The notes under the pieces were generated by a model. The model had not been told where the DNA came from. It searched no databases and saw nothing but the letters and a program-made list of their open reading frames with translations. 64,000 nt of DNA, taken from positions 1-64,000 of the forward strand of contig JAFRBK010000019.1 in assembly GCA_017404985.1 (NCBI GenBank), read 5' to 3'. This DNA is from Clostridia bacterium (GTDB lineage Bacteria > Bacillota > Clostridia > Christensenellales > Aristaeellaceae). The number at the start of each line of letters is the position of its first letter. Position 1 is the first letter of the stretch. Both the position numbers and the translations under genes were made by a program. Positions 24,743 through 33,791 of this stretch are shown here, one piece after another.

Positions 24743-26029
24743 CTATTGCGCCACCAGTTGTTTCAATGCATCACGGATGGCATCCAGGTCAATCTGGCGG
24801 CCCGCCATGAACATGCCGACGCCCTTGCGGCCGGCTTCCAGCACCACGATAACCATCAGAACAATGCCGACTACTGGAATCAGCATGCTGATCATCTTGT
24901 TTTTCGGCTCACTGTTATAGGAATACAAAAGCATCAGAGGCGCAACGAATGCCAGCGAGATGGATCCGCCGAGCCCGACGGCTACGGCAACCCGTAAACC
25001 TTCAGCCAATGCCGCGTCTGCAATTTCCTCGGTCACTTCGACCGTGCCCGGCACGACCGAGCTGGCCTGCAGTATGGTCAGCACCAGCAGCAGAATCGCA
25101 TCAATCGCGGCAAAGATAATCATCCCAATGCTAAAATGCACCGAGAGATGGAAGGAGTTCCTTTTCGTGCTCATGAACGCCTGGTACTCCTCGTGGGTTT
25201 TGCCGTGCCTGCAGTAACGGTACTCACGGATCCGGACAAGCAGGGCGATGTAAACAAAGAAAGCGAAGGTCATCGGCGGTTTCACCGTCAGCAGCGGAAA
25301 GCTCCACAGCGGCAGCATGATTTTGCCTCTCGCCGCCTGAACTTTCAGCACGAAGCAGCCAATTTCGTAAGCGATCGGCAATAACGCGAAGAGCCGAAGA
25401 ATAATGATTTTCTTCCCGGTGAAAACACGTTTGGGCCGGGCATTCAGGAAATACATGGTCAGGGTGCACAGGAACAGGTCAATAAACAGGTTGAATGCCA
25501 GGAAGCCTTCCTGCTTAAAGCCCTGGAACATTTTCGTCAGCATCGGGACAACTTCATCCTTCTGCACCACAATCTGCTGAATAGTCCCGACGAAGTAGCG
25601 GTTTCCCATCAAAATGGTGACAACGAAAATCGCCAGCGCGGCGCCGCCGTTCCGCAACAGTTGTTTCATATATCCTTCCTTATTGGACAGGATTTTGGAA
25701 AAGTTGGCGATCAGCAGGAACGGCAGGGAAAGTGCTGCCACATAGCTCAGGATATCGGCGATTTTGCCGTATTTTTGCGTCACGGCGGGATGAATCTTTC
25801 CGCCGATGGTGATTACAGCCACCACGGTTGTGATAACCATACAGAACCAGCCCAGCATCTGGAAATGCTGATAGTTAAGCGGGGCCCGGTATTTCATGTC
25901 GTTCTCGGCAGTAAACTCATGGAATTTGGTCCGCTTTTTCTTTTTTACGGTTCCTGCCGCGGCGTCCGCAGCAGGCAGTTCCGGGCTTTCTGCTGCCGGA
26001 CTCCCGATTTCATTTTTTTCTTCTTCCAC
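24743..26029 (-). CDS. Polytopic membrane protein of unknown function
   Basis: 428 residues from a GTG at 26029 (GGGAGG upstream). A charged N-terminus of about 45 residues with an alanine/proline-rich part and a KKKKR cluster is followed by nine or ten membrane helices (starting FQMLGWFCMVITTVVAVITI, ending MISMLIPVVGIVLMVIVVLEAG). The short loops contain EYRYCRHGKTHEEYQAFMS. I do not recognise the family. The gene stands alone with its own extended -10 promoter and a strong terminator. A transport or lipid-related role is possible but unsupported. Confidence 0.75.
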   Translation of the reverse strand: MEEEKNEIGSPAAESPELPAADAAAGTVKKKKRTKFHEFTAENDMKYRAPLNYQHFQMLGWFCMVITTVVAVITIGGKIHPAVTQKYGKIADILSYVAALSLPFLLIANFSKILSNKEGYMKQLLRNGGAALAIFVVTILMGNRYFVGTIQQIVVQKDEVVPMLTKMFQGFKQEGFLAFNLFIDLFLCTLTMYFLNARPKRVFTGKKIIILRLFALLPIAYEIGCFVLKVQAARGKIMLPLWSFPLLTVKPPMTFAFFVYIALLVRIREYRYCRHGKTHEEYQAFMSTKRNSFHLSVHFSIGMIIFAAIDAILLLVLTILQASSVVPGTVEVTEEIADAALAEGLRVAVAVGLGGSISLAFVAPLMLLYSYNSEPKNKMISMLIPVVGIVLMVIVVLEAGRKGVGMFMAGRQIDLDAIRDALKQLVAQ

Positions 26030-26067
26030 TTTTTGAGTACCTCCCTTTTATTTTGTCCCTTTCCGGA

Positions 26068-26076
26068 AGTATACCA
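26068..26076 (-). promoter_or_regulatory. Extended -10 of the 428-aa membrane protein gene
   Basis: TGGTATACT on the minus strand, about 40 bases before the GTG start. Confidence 0.55.
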
Positions 26077-26140
26077 TATTTTCCGTTTTTTACCACTAAT
26101 CGGCCCGGAAGCTGCCCGAATAACCGCCCCGGAGCAGCCT

Positions 26141-26515
26141 TTACTCTGCCTTCACGGCGACGATCTCAATTTCCACCAGGCCGTCCTTCGGCAGCCGTGC
26201 CACCTCCACACAGGAGCGGGCCGGCTTATGGTCGCCGAACCAGGCGGCATAGATTGCGTTCACGGCGGCAAAATCGTCCATATTCTTAATGAAAACCGTC
26301 GTCTTGACCACGTCCGTTTTGGCAAAGCCGGAAGCGTCCAGAATCGCCTGGATGTTCTTCAGGCTTTGTTCCGTCTGGGCTTGAATGCCTTCCGGAAAAG
26401 CGCCTGTTTCCGGAATCAGCCCGAGCTGGCCGGAGGTAAAGAGCATGTTGCCCATCATAATCGCCTGGGAATACGGGCCGACCGCCGCCGGTGCATTGTT
26501 GGTGTGAATAATCAT
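26141..26515 (-). CDS. ridA: RidA-family 2-iminobutanoate/2-iminopropanoate deaminase
   Basis: 124 residues from the ATG at 26515 (GGGAGGAG upstream). It is a typical full-length RidA: NAPAAVGPYSQAI, FTSGQLGLIPETG, VVKTTVFIKNMDDFAAVNAIY, and the active-site block PARSCVEVARLPKDGLVEIE with the Arg that binds the substrate carboxylate. It hydrolyses reactive enamines/imines released by PLP enzymes in the cytoplasm. It is a monocistronic unit with promoter TGGTATGCT at 26559-26567. Confidence 0.93.
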   Translation of the reverse strand: MIIHTNNAPAAVGPYSQAIMMGNMLFTSGQLGLIPETGAFPEGIQAQTEQSLKNIQAILDASGFAKTDVVKTTVFIKNMDDFAAVNAIYAAWFGDHKPARSCVEVARLPKDGLVEIEIVAVKAE

Positions 26516-26558
26516 GTTGGTCTCCTCCCTGTGTTTTTGATTTTGTTCCTCTTTACAG

Positions 26559-26567
26559 AGCATACCA
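26559..26567 (-). promoter_or_regulatory. Extended -10 of ridA
   Basis: TGGTATGCT on the minus strand, about 44 bases before the ridA start. Confidence 0.5.
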
Positions 26568-26620
26568 TATTTTCTTCCTTCCTGGCAACTGAAAAAGGAC
26601 TTTTCTGCTTTCGGGCGCTG

Positions 26621-26629
26621 TGGTATACT
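26621..26629 (+). promoter_or_regulatory. Extended -10 of the P-type ATPase gene
   Basis: TGGTATACT. The leader to the ATG at 26689 is about 55 bases, too short for an M-box or mgtA-type riboswitch. Confidence 0.55.
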
Positions 26630-26688
26630 TTGTGGTTGTATTCAGGGTTTCATCAGTTGATTTTTTTGTTTGCAGGGGGGATATCCTG

Positions 26689-29310
26689 ATGTCGGAACGT
26701 AAAAATGATAACCGGGCCCGGGAAGTGGAGCAGAATCTGATATCCGTCAGCCGTCTGAATGATGAACAGCTTTTTGAAAAGTTCAAAACGGATCCGGAGG
26801 GCCTGAACCAGGTGGAAGCCGCCGAGCGCCTGGAGGAGTACGGCCGGAATATTATTGATATCGCCAATGAGCACAGCCTGCTCAGCCGGATCAAGGATGC
26901 ACTCGTCAATCCCTTCAATATTGTCCTGATGGTCGTCGCCATCGTAACCCTTTTTACGGACGTGATCCTGTCGGACGAGCCGAGCCCGGCCACCTTTATC
27001 ATGCTGGTGCTCGTCATCCTGATCTCCGGCATCATCTCCTTCATCCAGTCGGAAAAATCCAACAATGCGGCCCAGAAGCTGCAGAAAATGATCGCCAACA
27101 AAATCGACGTCATCCGCAACGGCAGCATCATGGAGATTGACATCGATGAAGCGGTTCCCGGCGACGTCGTCAAGCTCGCCTCCGGCGACATGATCCCCGG
27201 CGATGTGCGCTTCATTGAATCCAAGGACCTGTTCATTGACCAGTCCCAGCTGACCGGCGAGAGCAACCCGGTGGAGAAGTTTGCCGGCCCGGACCCGGAA
27301 GGCGACAGCCTGACGGATATCGACAATATCGGGTTCATGGGCAGCAACATCGTTTCCGGCAGCGCGAAGGGCGTCATTCTGACCACGGGAAACAATACTT
27401 ATTTCGGCAGCATGGCCAAGAGCCTGAATACCTATAAGGACAAGAGCAGTTTTGAAGAAAACCTGAGCTCCATCAGCCGCCTGCTGATCGGCTTCATGGT
27501 GGTCATGGTTCCCATCATTTTCATCGCCAACTTCATCACCAAAGGCGACTGGCTCCAGTCGCTGATGTTCGGCATCACCATTGCCGTCGGCATCATGCCG
27601 GAAATGCTCCCGGTGATTATGACTTCTTCCCTGGCCAAGGGCGCTGTCAGCATGTCCCGCAAGCAGACCATCGTCAAGCGCCTGAGCTCGATCCAGACCT
27701 TCGGCGAAATGGACGTCTTCTGCACGGATAAGACCGGCACCCTGACCCAGGATGAAATCGTGCTCGAAAAATACATGGACGTCCTGGGCCGCGAGGACAA
27801 ACGGATTCTCCGGCACGCGTTTCTGAACAGTTATTTCCAGACCGGCCTGAAAAACCTGATGGACCTGGCCATTATCAGCCGGGCCGAAAAGGAAGACCTC
27901 TCCTACCTTAAGGAAGCCTATGTCCGCGAGGATGAAATCCCCTTCGATTTCAGCCGCCGCCGGATGAGCGTTGTTCTGCGGGATAAGGAGGGTAAGCGCC
28001 AGCTGATTACCAAGGGCGCGGTAGAAGAGATGATCTCCATCTGCTCCCTGATCGAAATTGACGGCGAGGTGAAGCCGCTCACGCCTGAACTGGCCGCGAA
28101 CGCGCAGAAAATCGCGGAGGAAAACAACGCGGAAGGCATCCGCGTCATTGCCGTGGCACAGAAAAACGATGTCCACGGGGTCGATACCTTTGGCGTTCAG
28201 GACGAAAGCAGCATGGTGCTCATCGGCTTTGTCGGCTTCCTGGATCCGCCGAAGCCCTCCGCCGGCACGGCCATCGCCGCCCTGCAGAAAAACGGCGTGC
28301 GCACCGTCGTCCTCACCGGCGATAACGAAGGCGTCGCCATTGCCATCTGCGGCCGCCTGGGAATTGATACGGATTACACGCTGACCGGTTCGGATGTGGA
28401 GGCCATGGACGATGATGCCCTGAAGGCCGCCTGTGAAAAATGTCACATCTTCTCCAAGCTTTCTCCCTATCAGAAGCAGCGTGTCGTCAAGGCCTTCCAG
28501 TCCAACGGCCACATCGTCGGCTATATGGGCGACGGCATTAACGACAGCCTGCCGCTCAAGCAGGCGGATGTCGGCATCTCTGTGGATACCGCGGTCGATA
28601 TCGCCAAGGAAGTGGCGGATATCATTCTGCTGGAAAAGGACCTGCAGGTGCTGGAAGAAGGCGTCATCGAAGGCCGCCGTACCTTTGCCAACATGTCCAA
28701 GTATCTCAAGATGACCGTCAGCGGCAACTTCGGCAATATGTTCTCCGTCCTGATTGCGAGCATCTTCCTGCCGTTCCTGCCGATGCTCCCGATCCATATC
28801 CTGGTCCAGAATATGATGAACGACTTCGCCCAGCTGGGCATGCCCTTCGACCATGTGGAGGATGAATTTATCGCCAAGCCGAAGCACTGGGATATCCCGG
28901 GCATCAAGAAGTTCATGGTCTGTTTCGGCCTGCTCAGTACCGTCCTGGACGTGCTCTGCTTCCTGGTGCTCTGGTTTGTGTATAAATACAACAATGTTGC
29001 CGTGGCCGGGTTCTTCCAGTGCGGCTGGTTCATGTTCGGCGTCATCTCCCAGACCATGGTCATTCATACCATCCGCACGCCGAAAATTCCCTTTATTCAG
29101 GACCGGGCTTCCCTGCAGCTGACCCTTTCCACCCTGGCCGTATGCGTGATTACGCTGCTGATCGGTTTCACCGGGATCGCACCCCTCTTCAGCCTGCCGG
29201 TCATGCCGATTTCCTTCCTGGCGTGGATGGCCGGCCTGATGGTCGTCTATACCATCCTGGCCCAGGCGATGAAGGTCCTGTATATCCGGATCAATAAGGA
29301 ATGGGTATAA
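26689..29310 (+). CDS. mgtA: Magnesium-translocating P-type ATPase (MgtA/P3B type)
   Basis: 873 residues from the ATG at 26689 (AGGGGGG upstream); the longer frame lacks a site. P-type ATPase landmarks: actuator LTGES, phosphorylation site Asp347 in CTDKTGTLTQ, TGDNEGVA, and hinge MGDGINDSLPLKQADVGISVD. The membrane motif MPEMLPVIMTSSLA and the NDSLPLKQADVGISVDTAVD form are typical of MgtA/MgtB Mg2+ importers, as opposed to SERCA-type Ca2+ pumps. It takes Mg2+ into the cell. No MgtC or regulatory leader is visible. The glycerate kinase gene follows four bases after the stop. Confidence 0.88.
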   Translation: MSERKNDNRAREVEQNLISVSRLNDEQLFEKFKTDPEGLNQVEAAERLEEYGRNIIDIANEHSLLSRIKDALVNPFNIVLMVVAIVTLFTDVILSDEPSPATFIMLVLVILISGIISFIQSEKSNNAAQKLQKMIANKIDVIRNGSIMEIDIDEAVPGDVVKLASGDMIPGDVRFIESKDLFIDQSQLTGESNPVEKFAGPDPEGDSLTDIDNIGFMGSNIVSGSAKGVILTTGNNTYFGSMAKSLNTYKDKSSFEENLSSISRLLIGFMVVMVPIIFIANFITKGDWLQSLMFGITIAVGIMPEMLPVIMTSSLAKGAVSMSRKQTIVKRLSSIQTFGEMDVFCTDKTGTLTQDEIVLEKYMDVLGREDKRILRHAFLNSYFQTGLKNLMDLAIISRAEKEDLSYLKEAYVREDEIPFDFSRRRMSVVLRDKEGKRQLITKGAVEEMISICSLIEIDGEVKPLTPELAANAQKIAEENNAEGIRVIAVAQKNDVHGVDTFGVQDESSMVLIGFVGFLDPPKPSAGTAIAALQKNGVRTVVLTGDNEGVAIAICGRLGIDTDYTLTGSDVEAMDDDALKAACEKCHIFSKLSPYQKQRVVKAFQSNGHIVGYMGDGINDSLPLKQADVGISVDTAVDIAKEVADIILLEKDLQVLEEGVIEGRRTFANMSKYLKMTVSGNFGNMFSVLIASIFLPFLPMLPIHILVQNMMNDFAQLGMPFDHVEDEFIAKPKHWDIPGIKKFMVCFGLLSTVLDVLCFLVLWFVYKYNNVAVAGFFQCGWFMFGVISQTMVIHTIRTPKIPFIQDRASLQLTLSTLAVCVITLLIGFTGIAPLFSLPVMPISFLAWMAGLMVVYTILAQAMKVLYIRINKEWV

Positions 29311-29314
29311 GCGC

Positions 29315-30553
29315 ATGAATCAGGTTTTACGGTCCCATGCGGACCGGATTGTCCGGGAGGCGGTTTCCGCGGTTCTGCCGGATGAGGCAGTCCGCCGGGC
29401 CCTCGGAAACATCCGCTTTTCGGGCCGTGTGCTGCTGGTGGCCGCCGGAAAGGCGGCCTGGCAGATGGCGCATGCGGCCTCCGCCTGCCTCGGCAGCCGC
29501 ATTGAAAACGGGGTTGTGGTCACCAAGTACGGCCATGTCCGGGGTCCCATCGCCAACTTCACCTGTTTCGAAGCCGGCCATCCCGTGCCGGATGAAAATT
29601 CCTTCCGGGGCACCCAGGCCGCCCTGGATCTGGTGGCGGATCTGTCGGAAAGGGACACCGTCCTGTTCCTGCTTTCCGGGGGCGGCAGCGCGCTGTTTGA
29701 AAAGCCGCTGGTCTCCGCCGAAGAGCTGCAGGGCATCACCGCCCAACTGCTCTCCTGCGGCGCGGATATTGTGGAAATCAATACCGTCCGCAAGCGCCTC
29801 AGCGCGGTGAAAGGCGGGCGGTTTGCCCGGTTCTGCAGCCCGGCCCGGGTGGAAGCCGTCGTGCTCTCGGATATTCTCGGAGATCCGCTGGATATGATTG
29901 CATCCGGCCCTGCCGCCCCGGATACCTCCACGTCAGAAGATGCCCGCCGGGTCGCGGAAAAGTACAGCCTGGAACTGTCGGATGACGCCCGGAAGCTGCT
30001 GGATGCGGAAACACCCAAGGTGCTGGAAAACGTGCACACCCAGGTAACCGGAAGCGTCCGGGAGCTGTGCGCTGCCGCCGCTGATGCCTGCCGCCGGCTG
30101 GGCTATGAGCCGTTTCTCCTGACCGATCGCCTGTGCTGCCAGGCAAAGGAAGCCGGCAGTTTCCTCGCTTCGATCCTGAAAACCCATGCCGGAGACGGCA
30201 GGCCTCTTGCCTTCATCGCGGGCGGTGAAACGGTGGTTCAGGTCACGGGCCATGGCCTGGGCGGCCGCAACCAGGAACTCGCGCTGGCGGCTGCGCCCAG
30301 CATCAGCGGAATGGAGAACGCGGCGGTTTTCTCCTTTGGCAGTGACGGAACGGACGGGCCGACGGATGCCGCCGGCGGTTATTCGGACGGCGATACCTGC
30401 CGGGCCCTGGCGGAAGCCGGGCTGGCTGTCGATGCGGTATTGCGGGAAAATGGCGCCTATCCCGCGCTGAAGCGGGTCGGCGGCCTGATCATCACCGGCC
30501 CCACCGGAACCAATGTCAATGATGCGGCGATCGCGCTGCTATGGAACGACTGA
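29315..30553 (+). CDS. Glycerate 2-kinase (DUF4147/MOFRL type)
   Basis: 412 residues. The N-terminal DUF4147 domain (VLLVAAGKAAWQMAHAA, FLLSGGGSALFEKP, INTVRKRLSAVKGGR) and the C-terminal MOFRL domain (FIAGGETVVQVTGHGLGGRNQELALA, FSFGSDGTDGPTDAAGG) are complete. It phosphorylates D-glycerate, normally at the 2-position in this family, feeding glycolysis. It is cytoplasmic. The start lies four bases after the P-type ATPase stop, so the two are probably co-transcribed, although no metabolic link is evident. A terminator follows directly. Confidence 0.88.
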   Translation: MNQVLRSHADRIVREAVSAVLPDEAVRRALGNIRFSGRVLLVAAGKAAWQMAHAASACLGSRIENGVVVTKYGHVRGPIANFTCFEAGHPVPDENSFRGTQAALDLVADLSERDTVLFLLSGGGSALFEKPLVSAEELQGITAQLLSCGADIVEINTVRKRLSAVKGGRFARFCSPARVEAVVLSDILGDPLDMIASGPAAPDTSTSEDARRVAEKYSLELSDDARKLLDAETPKVLENVHTQVTGSVRELCAAAADACRRLGYEPFLLTDRLCCQAKEAGSFLASILKTHAGDGRPLAFIAGGETVVQVTGHGLGGRNQELALAAAPSISGMENAAVFSFGSDGTDGPTDAAGGYSDGDTCRALAEAGLAVDAVLRENGAYPALKRVGGLIITGPTGTNVNDAAIALLWND

Positions 30554-30588
30554 AAAAGCGGGAATCCCGGCCTGGGATCCCCGCTTTT
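30554..30588. terminator. Bidirectional terminator after glycerate kinase
   Basis: A stem of 15 bp with one mismatch (30554-30568 with 30574-30588) around a 5-base loop. It has a TTTTGTTTT tract on the plus side and an A-tract making T residues on the minus side, so it can also serve the convergent beta-helix gene. Confidence 0.85.
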
Positions 30589-30612
30589 GTTTTCTTTCGT
30601 CCCGGAAAAGGC

Positions 30613-32541
30613 TTATTTCGACTGGATCTCCCAGACCGGGTAGGGGCCCGGCAGAACCTTGTCCCGCGTTTCTCCCGGCAGGTCCGGGTCCGCGGCCACC
30701 TGCTTCACCGCCGCCGGATCCAGAAGCATATGCAGCCGCTGGATTTCGCCCCGGAAGCCGAAGGGCCGGTCCTCCGGGCAGCGGAAAACCGCTTCCCCGG
30801 TCGCCTTGTCCAGGTCGATGTCAAACCAGCCGTTCTGCCCTTCCCGGTCAAAGCCCAGGAATTCCTGCCAGGCAGACAAGTGCAGGCACACTTCCGGTTC
30901 CGGATACATGACCCGCAGATAGCCGCCCTGCATGCGCACATACAGGTTGCCCTCGGCAGTATTGTCCCGCGTGGGAAAATCGATGGCCGCCTCGCCGCAG
31001 TCATAGAAGATGTTGTTGATGATTTTCGCGTCCCGGGAGGTTCCGCCCCGTTCCATTCCGTGCATGCGGAAGGAAACAGGCTTCAGATAGTATCCGCTGT
31101 GGCGGCATTTTCCGATCAGGTTGTGGCACACGTGCAGCCGGTCCGTGCCTTCTCCGTACACGCCGTATCCGTTGACCGCGTCGTCCTCCCGCAGCTTGTA
31201 CCAGCCGGAGGAACCCGGCTCCGCCGGAATTTTCGCCGGGTCGAAACGCCCCTCAACATTCCAGATAATGTTGTGGTCAATCAGGTTGATACCGTCCCGG
31301 GTGCATTCGATAAAAATCGCTTCCCGCTGTTCGATGCCGTCCAGGAAGAGATTCCCGGTGATTCGGTTGTTCTCATTGCCGCAGTCCAGCCACAGGTGGT
31401 CCGCCCGGAACGTATTCCGGAAAACATTGTTGCGGATCAGCCCGTCAATGCTGTTGTGCAGCTTGATGGCGCCGGCTTCCCAGCTCAGTTCCATCTTCTG
31501 CCAGCCGGTGCCCTCGATCACGTTCCCTTCGATCAGCATCCGCTCGGCATAAAGCCCGGCGATCCCGCAGACGCCCGCGTCCCGGATCCTGCAGTTCCGG
31601 ATCACGCTGTATCCGATGATTTCTCCCGGGGTATGGGTATGGTGCCAGCACTCGTTGCCGACGTCGATGGCCAGGGTGTTGGACCAGTTCACTTCGCAGT
31701 CCTCGATCACCCAGTGGTGGCCCCGGTATGCGGATACCGCACCCCGCTGCGGCACCGGCGCACCAGTGGCCGCGTGCTCAAAACGCAGGCCCTTCACACG
31801 GATATAGCTCAGGAATGGCTTGTCCGGCGCAAAGCACTGTTCCCGCACGGTCACTTCGATTTTGTGGTCCTTCGGATCGGCATCCCCGGCCAGGCGGAAA
31901 TGCACCTTCATGCCGTTGGCTTCAACCCAGTAGGCATTTTCCTGCATGCCCAGCTGATAATACAGAGCCACCTGGTCCAGCGGTTTCCCATCGCAGAAAA
32001 CGCACCCTCTCCGGTTCAGATAGGTGGTCATATCCGTTTTGTCATATTCGATAAACAGCCGGTCATGGATCAGGTTAATCGCGCAGAAAGGATTGTATCC
32101 GCGGAACAGGTCCGGATCCAGGTCATATTCCCAGATGCGGGCGTCATCCGCGGGATTCAGGCGGTCAAACCGATGCAGGCTCCATCCTTCGCTGGGAAGG
32201 AATTCAGTCACCTGCTCCGAAGCACTGACTGTAACCTCCCCGTCTCCGAAGGCTTCGTAGGAAATCATGTGTTCCGGATCCGTTCCGCCCATGGCGGGTT
32301 TCACACATTCCCTGTAAAGGCCCCCGTGGATCAGCACCCGGGTCCCCGGAGCCGCTTCTGCGGCGGCCCGGTTAATCGTCCTGAAAGGTTTCGCGGCGCT
32401 GCCATCGTTTTCATCCGATGCGGCAGGATCGTTGGCAGCAACGTGCAGTTCCCGGATCCAGGCAGTCTCCCGCTCCCAGAAATCGAATGCCCGCCCGTCC
32501 GGCAGAATGGCTGAAGATGCTTCTTTTTCACGAAACAGCAT
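30613..32541 (-). CDS. Right-handed parallel beta-helix protein
   Basis: 642 residues, no signal peptide. The DUF1565-like N-terminus (ELHVAANDPAASDENDGSAAKPFRTINRAA, then GTRVLIHGGLYRE) and repeating rungs (GYSVIRNCRIRDAG, MLIEGNVIEGTG, GLIRNNVFRNTF, NRITGNLFLDG) indicate a pectate-lyase-like beta-helix of about 10 coils. Such intracellular proteins in carbohydrate loci usually act on oligosaccharides or are polysaccharide lyases/epimerases. It precedes no transporter here but is 180 bp downstream of a GH43-like gene on the same strand. GGAG lies eight bases before the start. Substrate not predictable. Confidence 0.78.
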   Translation of the reverse strand: MLFREKEASSAILPDGRAFDFWERETAWIRELHVAANDPAASDENDGSAAKPFRTINRAAAEAAPGTRVLIHGGLYRECVKPAMGGTDPEHMISYEAFGDGEVTVSASEQVTEFLPSEGWSLHRFDRLNPADDARIWEYDLDPDLFRGYNPFCAINLIHDRLFIEYDKTDMTTYLNRRGCVFCDGKPLDQVALYYQLGMQENAYWVEANGMKVHFRLAGDADPKDHKIEVTVREQCFAPDKPFLSYIRVKGLRFEHAATGAPVPQRGAVSAYRGHHWVIEDCEVNWSNTLAIDVGNECWHHTHTPGEIIGYSVIRNCRIRDAGVCGIAGLYAERMLIEGNVIEGTGWQKMELSWEAGAIKLHNSIDGLIRNNVFRNTFRADHLWLDCGNENNRITGNLFLDGIEQREAIFIECTRDGINLIDHNIIWNVEGRFDPAKIPAEPGSSGWYKLREDDAVNGYGVYGEGTDRLHVCHNLIGKCRHSGYYLKPVSFRMHGMERGGTSRDAKIINNIFYDCGEAAIDFPTRDNTAEGNLYVRMQGGYLRVMYPEPEVCLHLSAWQEFLGFDREGQNGWFDIDLDKATGEAVFRCPEDRPFGFRGEIQRLHMLLDPAAVKQVAADPDLPGETRDKVLPGPYPVWEIQSK

Positions 32542-32723
32542 AGTGGTTCTCCTTTTTTGTCCCGGCAGCTTTCCCGCCGGGCATCCCCGGTGATATGGTT
32601 TTCGTCCTTCTGCCGCTATTGTATTCCTTTGAGTGTGCTCTAATGCAATAGCCTTTGTGAAAAATCGGCCGTCCTCTGCCTTTCCGCGGCCCCGGCGGTT
32701 TTCCGTGCTTTATATTCTGTTTA

Positions 32724-33560
32724 TCAAAGGGCAACCGGCAGGAAAACCGGATGTTCCTCCAGATGCCGGTTGGGCCGGTGCAGCGCCAGCATCAGCTGCC
32801 CCTCTTTCGTTCGGAAAAGCATGCCGTGGCCGCCGTCTTCCCGGAAAAGCGGCGGAAGCTGCCGGAACCGGCCGGTAATCTCCCCGTTGTCCGATGCCGC
32901 CAGGCCCTGGGTGTATCCGTCCTCGGAGAAAGAGGACCACAGGCACAGCAGCCGCCCATCCTCCCACCACAGGAAAGGCCCATCCGTCACCCGCCCCCGG
33001 ATGCCGGAGGAATGGGCCATCTCCTTCGTCCATTCCGCCTCTGAGGCCCGGAAAAGCAGCCTCGGTTCCCCGGCCGCCGCCCGCAGATCCATGGTCAGGG
33101 GCATGGCCAGCACTTCCCCGTCCCCGGCCTGCACCCATTCATGACAGAAAACCATCCAGGGATTCCCGCCGCGGTCCACGTAGAAAGTTCCGTCCAGGCA
33201 TTCCCAGGCGTCCGGCGTCACCGGCCCCAGGGACCAGGGGATGAAAGGCCCCTTCGGCGTTTCCGCCCGCAGGATCGCGGTTCCCCGCCGCCGATCCCCG
33301 CTCTTGAAGCTGGCAAACATATACCAGGCGCCCTGCCACGAATGCACCTCCGGCGCCCAGTAGTTCCGGTCCGCCCAGAAGCTCCCGTCGTTCTCAAAAC
33401 AGGGAAAGGGCCCTTCCCAGTTTTCCAGGTCCGTGCCGGTGTATACGTCGAATCCCGTCGCCGGCCCCCAGCAGGTTTCCCCCCGGGTGCCGTAAAGGAA
33501 ATAGGTGCCGTCCTGCAGCAGCACGAAAGGATCCCGGATATTAATTTCACTCGTCTTCAT
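32724..33560 (-). CDS. GH43-like glycoside hydrolase
   Basis: 278 residues with AGGAGG before the ATG. It is a five-bladed propeller of the GH43/GH-F type: INIRDPFVLLQDGTYFLYGT near the N-terminus gives the general base Asp, NYWAPEVH is typical of blade 2, LDGTFYVDRGGNPWMVF supplies the pKa-modulating Asp region, and VTDGPFLWWEDGRLLCLWSS a later blade. The length is close to a minimal GH43 domain. There is no signal peptide, so it acts on imported oligosaccharides such as arabinoxylan fragments. It is probably in one unit with the beta-helix gene downstream. Confidence 0.8.
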   Translation of the reverse strand: MKTSEINIRDPFVLLQDGTYFLYGTRGETCWGPATGFDVYTGTDLENWEGPFPCFENDGSFWADRNYWAPEVHSWQGAWYMFASFKSGDRRRGTAILRAETPKGPFIPWSLGPVTPDAWECLDGTFYVDRGGNPWMVFCHEWVQAGDGEVLAMPLTMDLRAAAGEPRLLFRASEAEWTKEMAHSSGIRGRVTDGPFLWWEDGRLLCLWSSFSEDGYTQGLAASDNGEITGRFRQLPPLFREDGGHGMLFRTKEGQLMLALHRPNRHLEEHPVFLPVAL

Positions 33561-33734
33561 GGTGACCCTCCTGTTTCGCTCTGTTCTTTCCCGATTCCGG
33601 TTGATTCATCAGTTCCCATTATAACTGCCCGGTGCTCAAAACGGAAGAAGGATTTGGCCGCATGCCGCTGGTTTTTCCGCGCTTCCGACATCGAATAACG
33701 CCTGTTTTTATGCCTATGAAAAACAGCTGAAACA

Positions 33735-33743
33735 TGCTATGAT
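33735..33743 (+). promoter_or_regulatory. Extended -10 of the MGH1/GH63-like gene
   Basis: TGCTATGAT about 50 bases upstream of the ATG at 33792; no clear -35. Confidence 0.4.
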
Positions 33744-33791
33744 TTCACTGTCTGAAGGAACAGAAACCCATGGAAAGAAGGACGATGAAAT

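Noticed and set aside
26630-26688. A Mg2+ riboswitch before the Mg2+ ATPase gene
   Set aside because: The leader is about 55 bases, far too short for an M-box, and shows no hairpins of note.
26653-29316. An 887-codon open frame on the minus strand opposite the Mg2+ ATPase gene
   Set aside because: It mirrors the ATPase frame exactly, is rich in His, Asp and Gln as expected for antisense of GC-rich codons, and has no recognisable domain.
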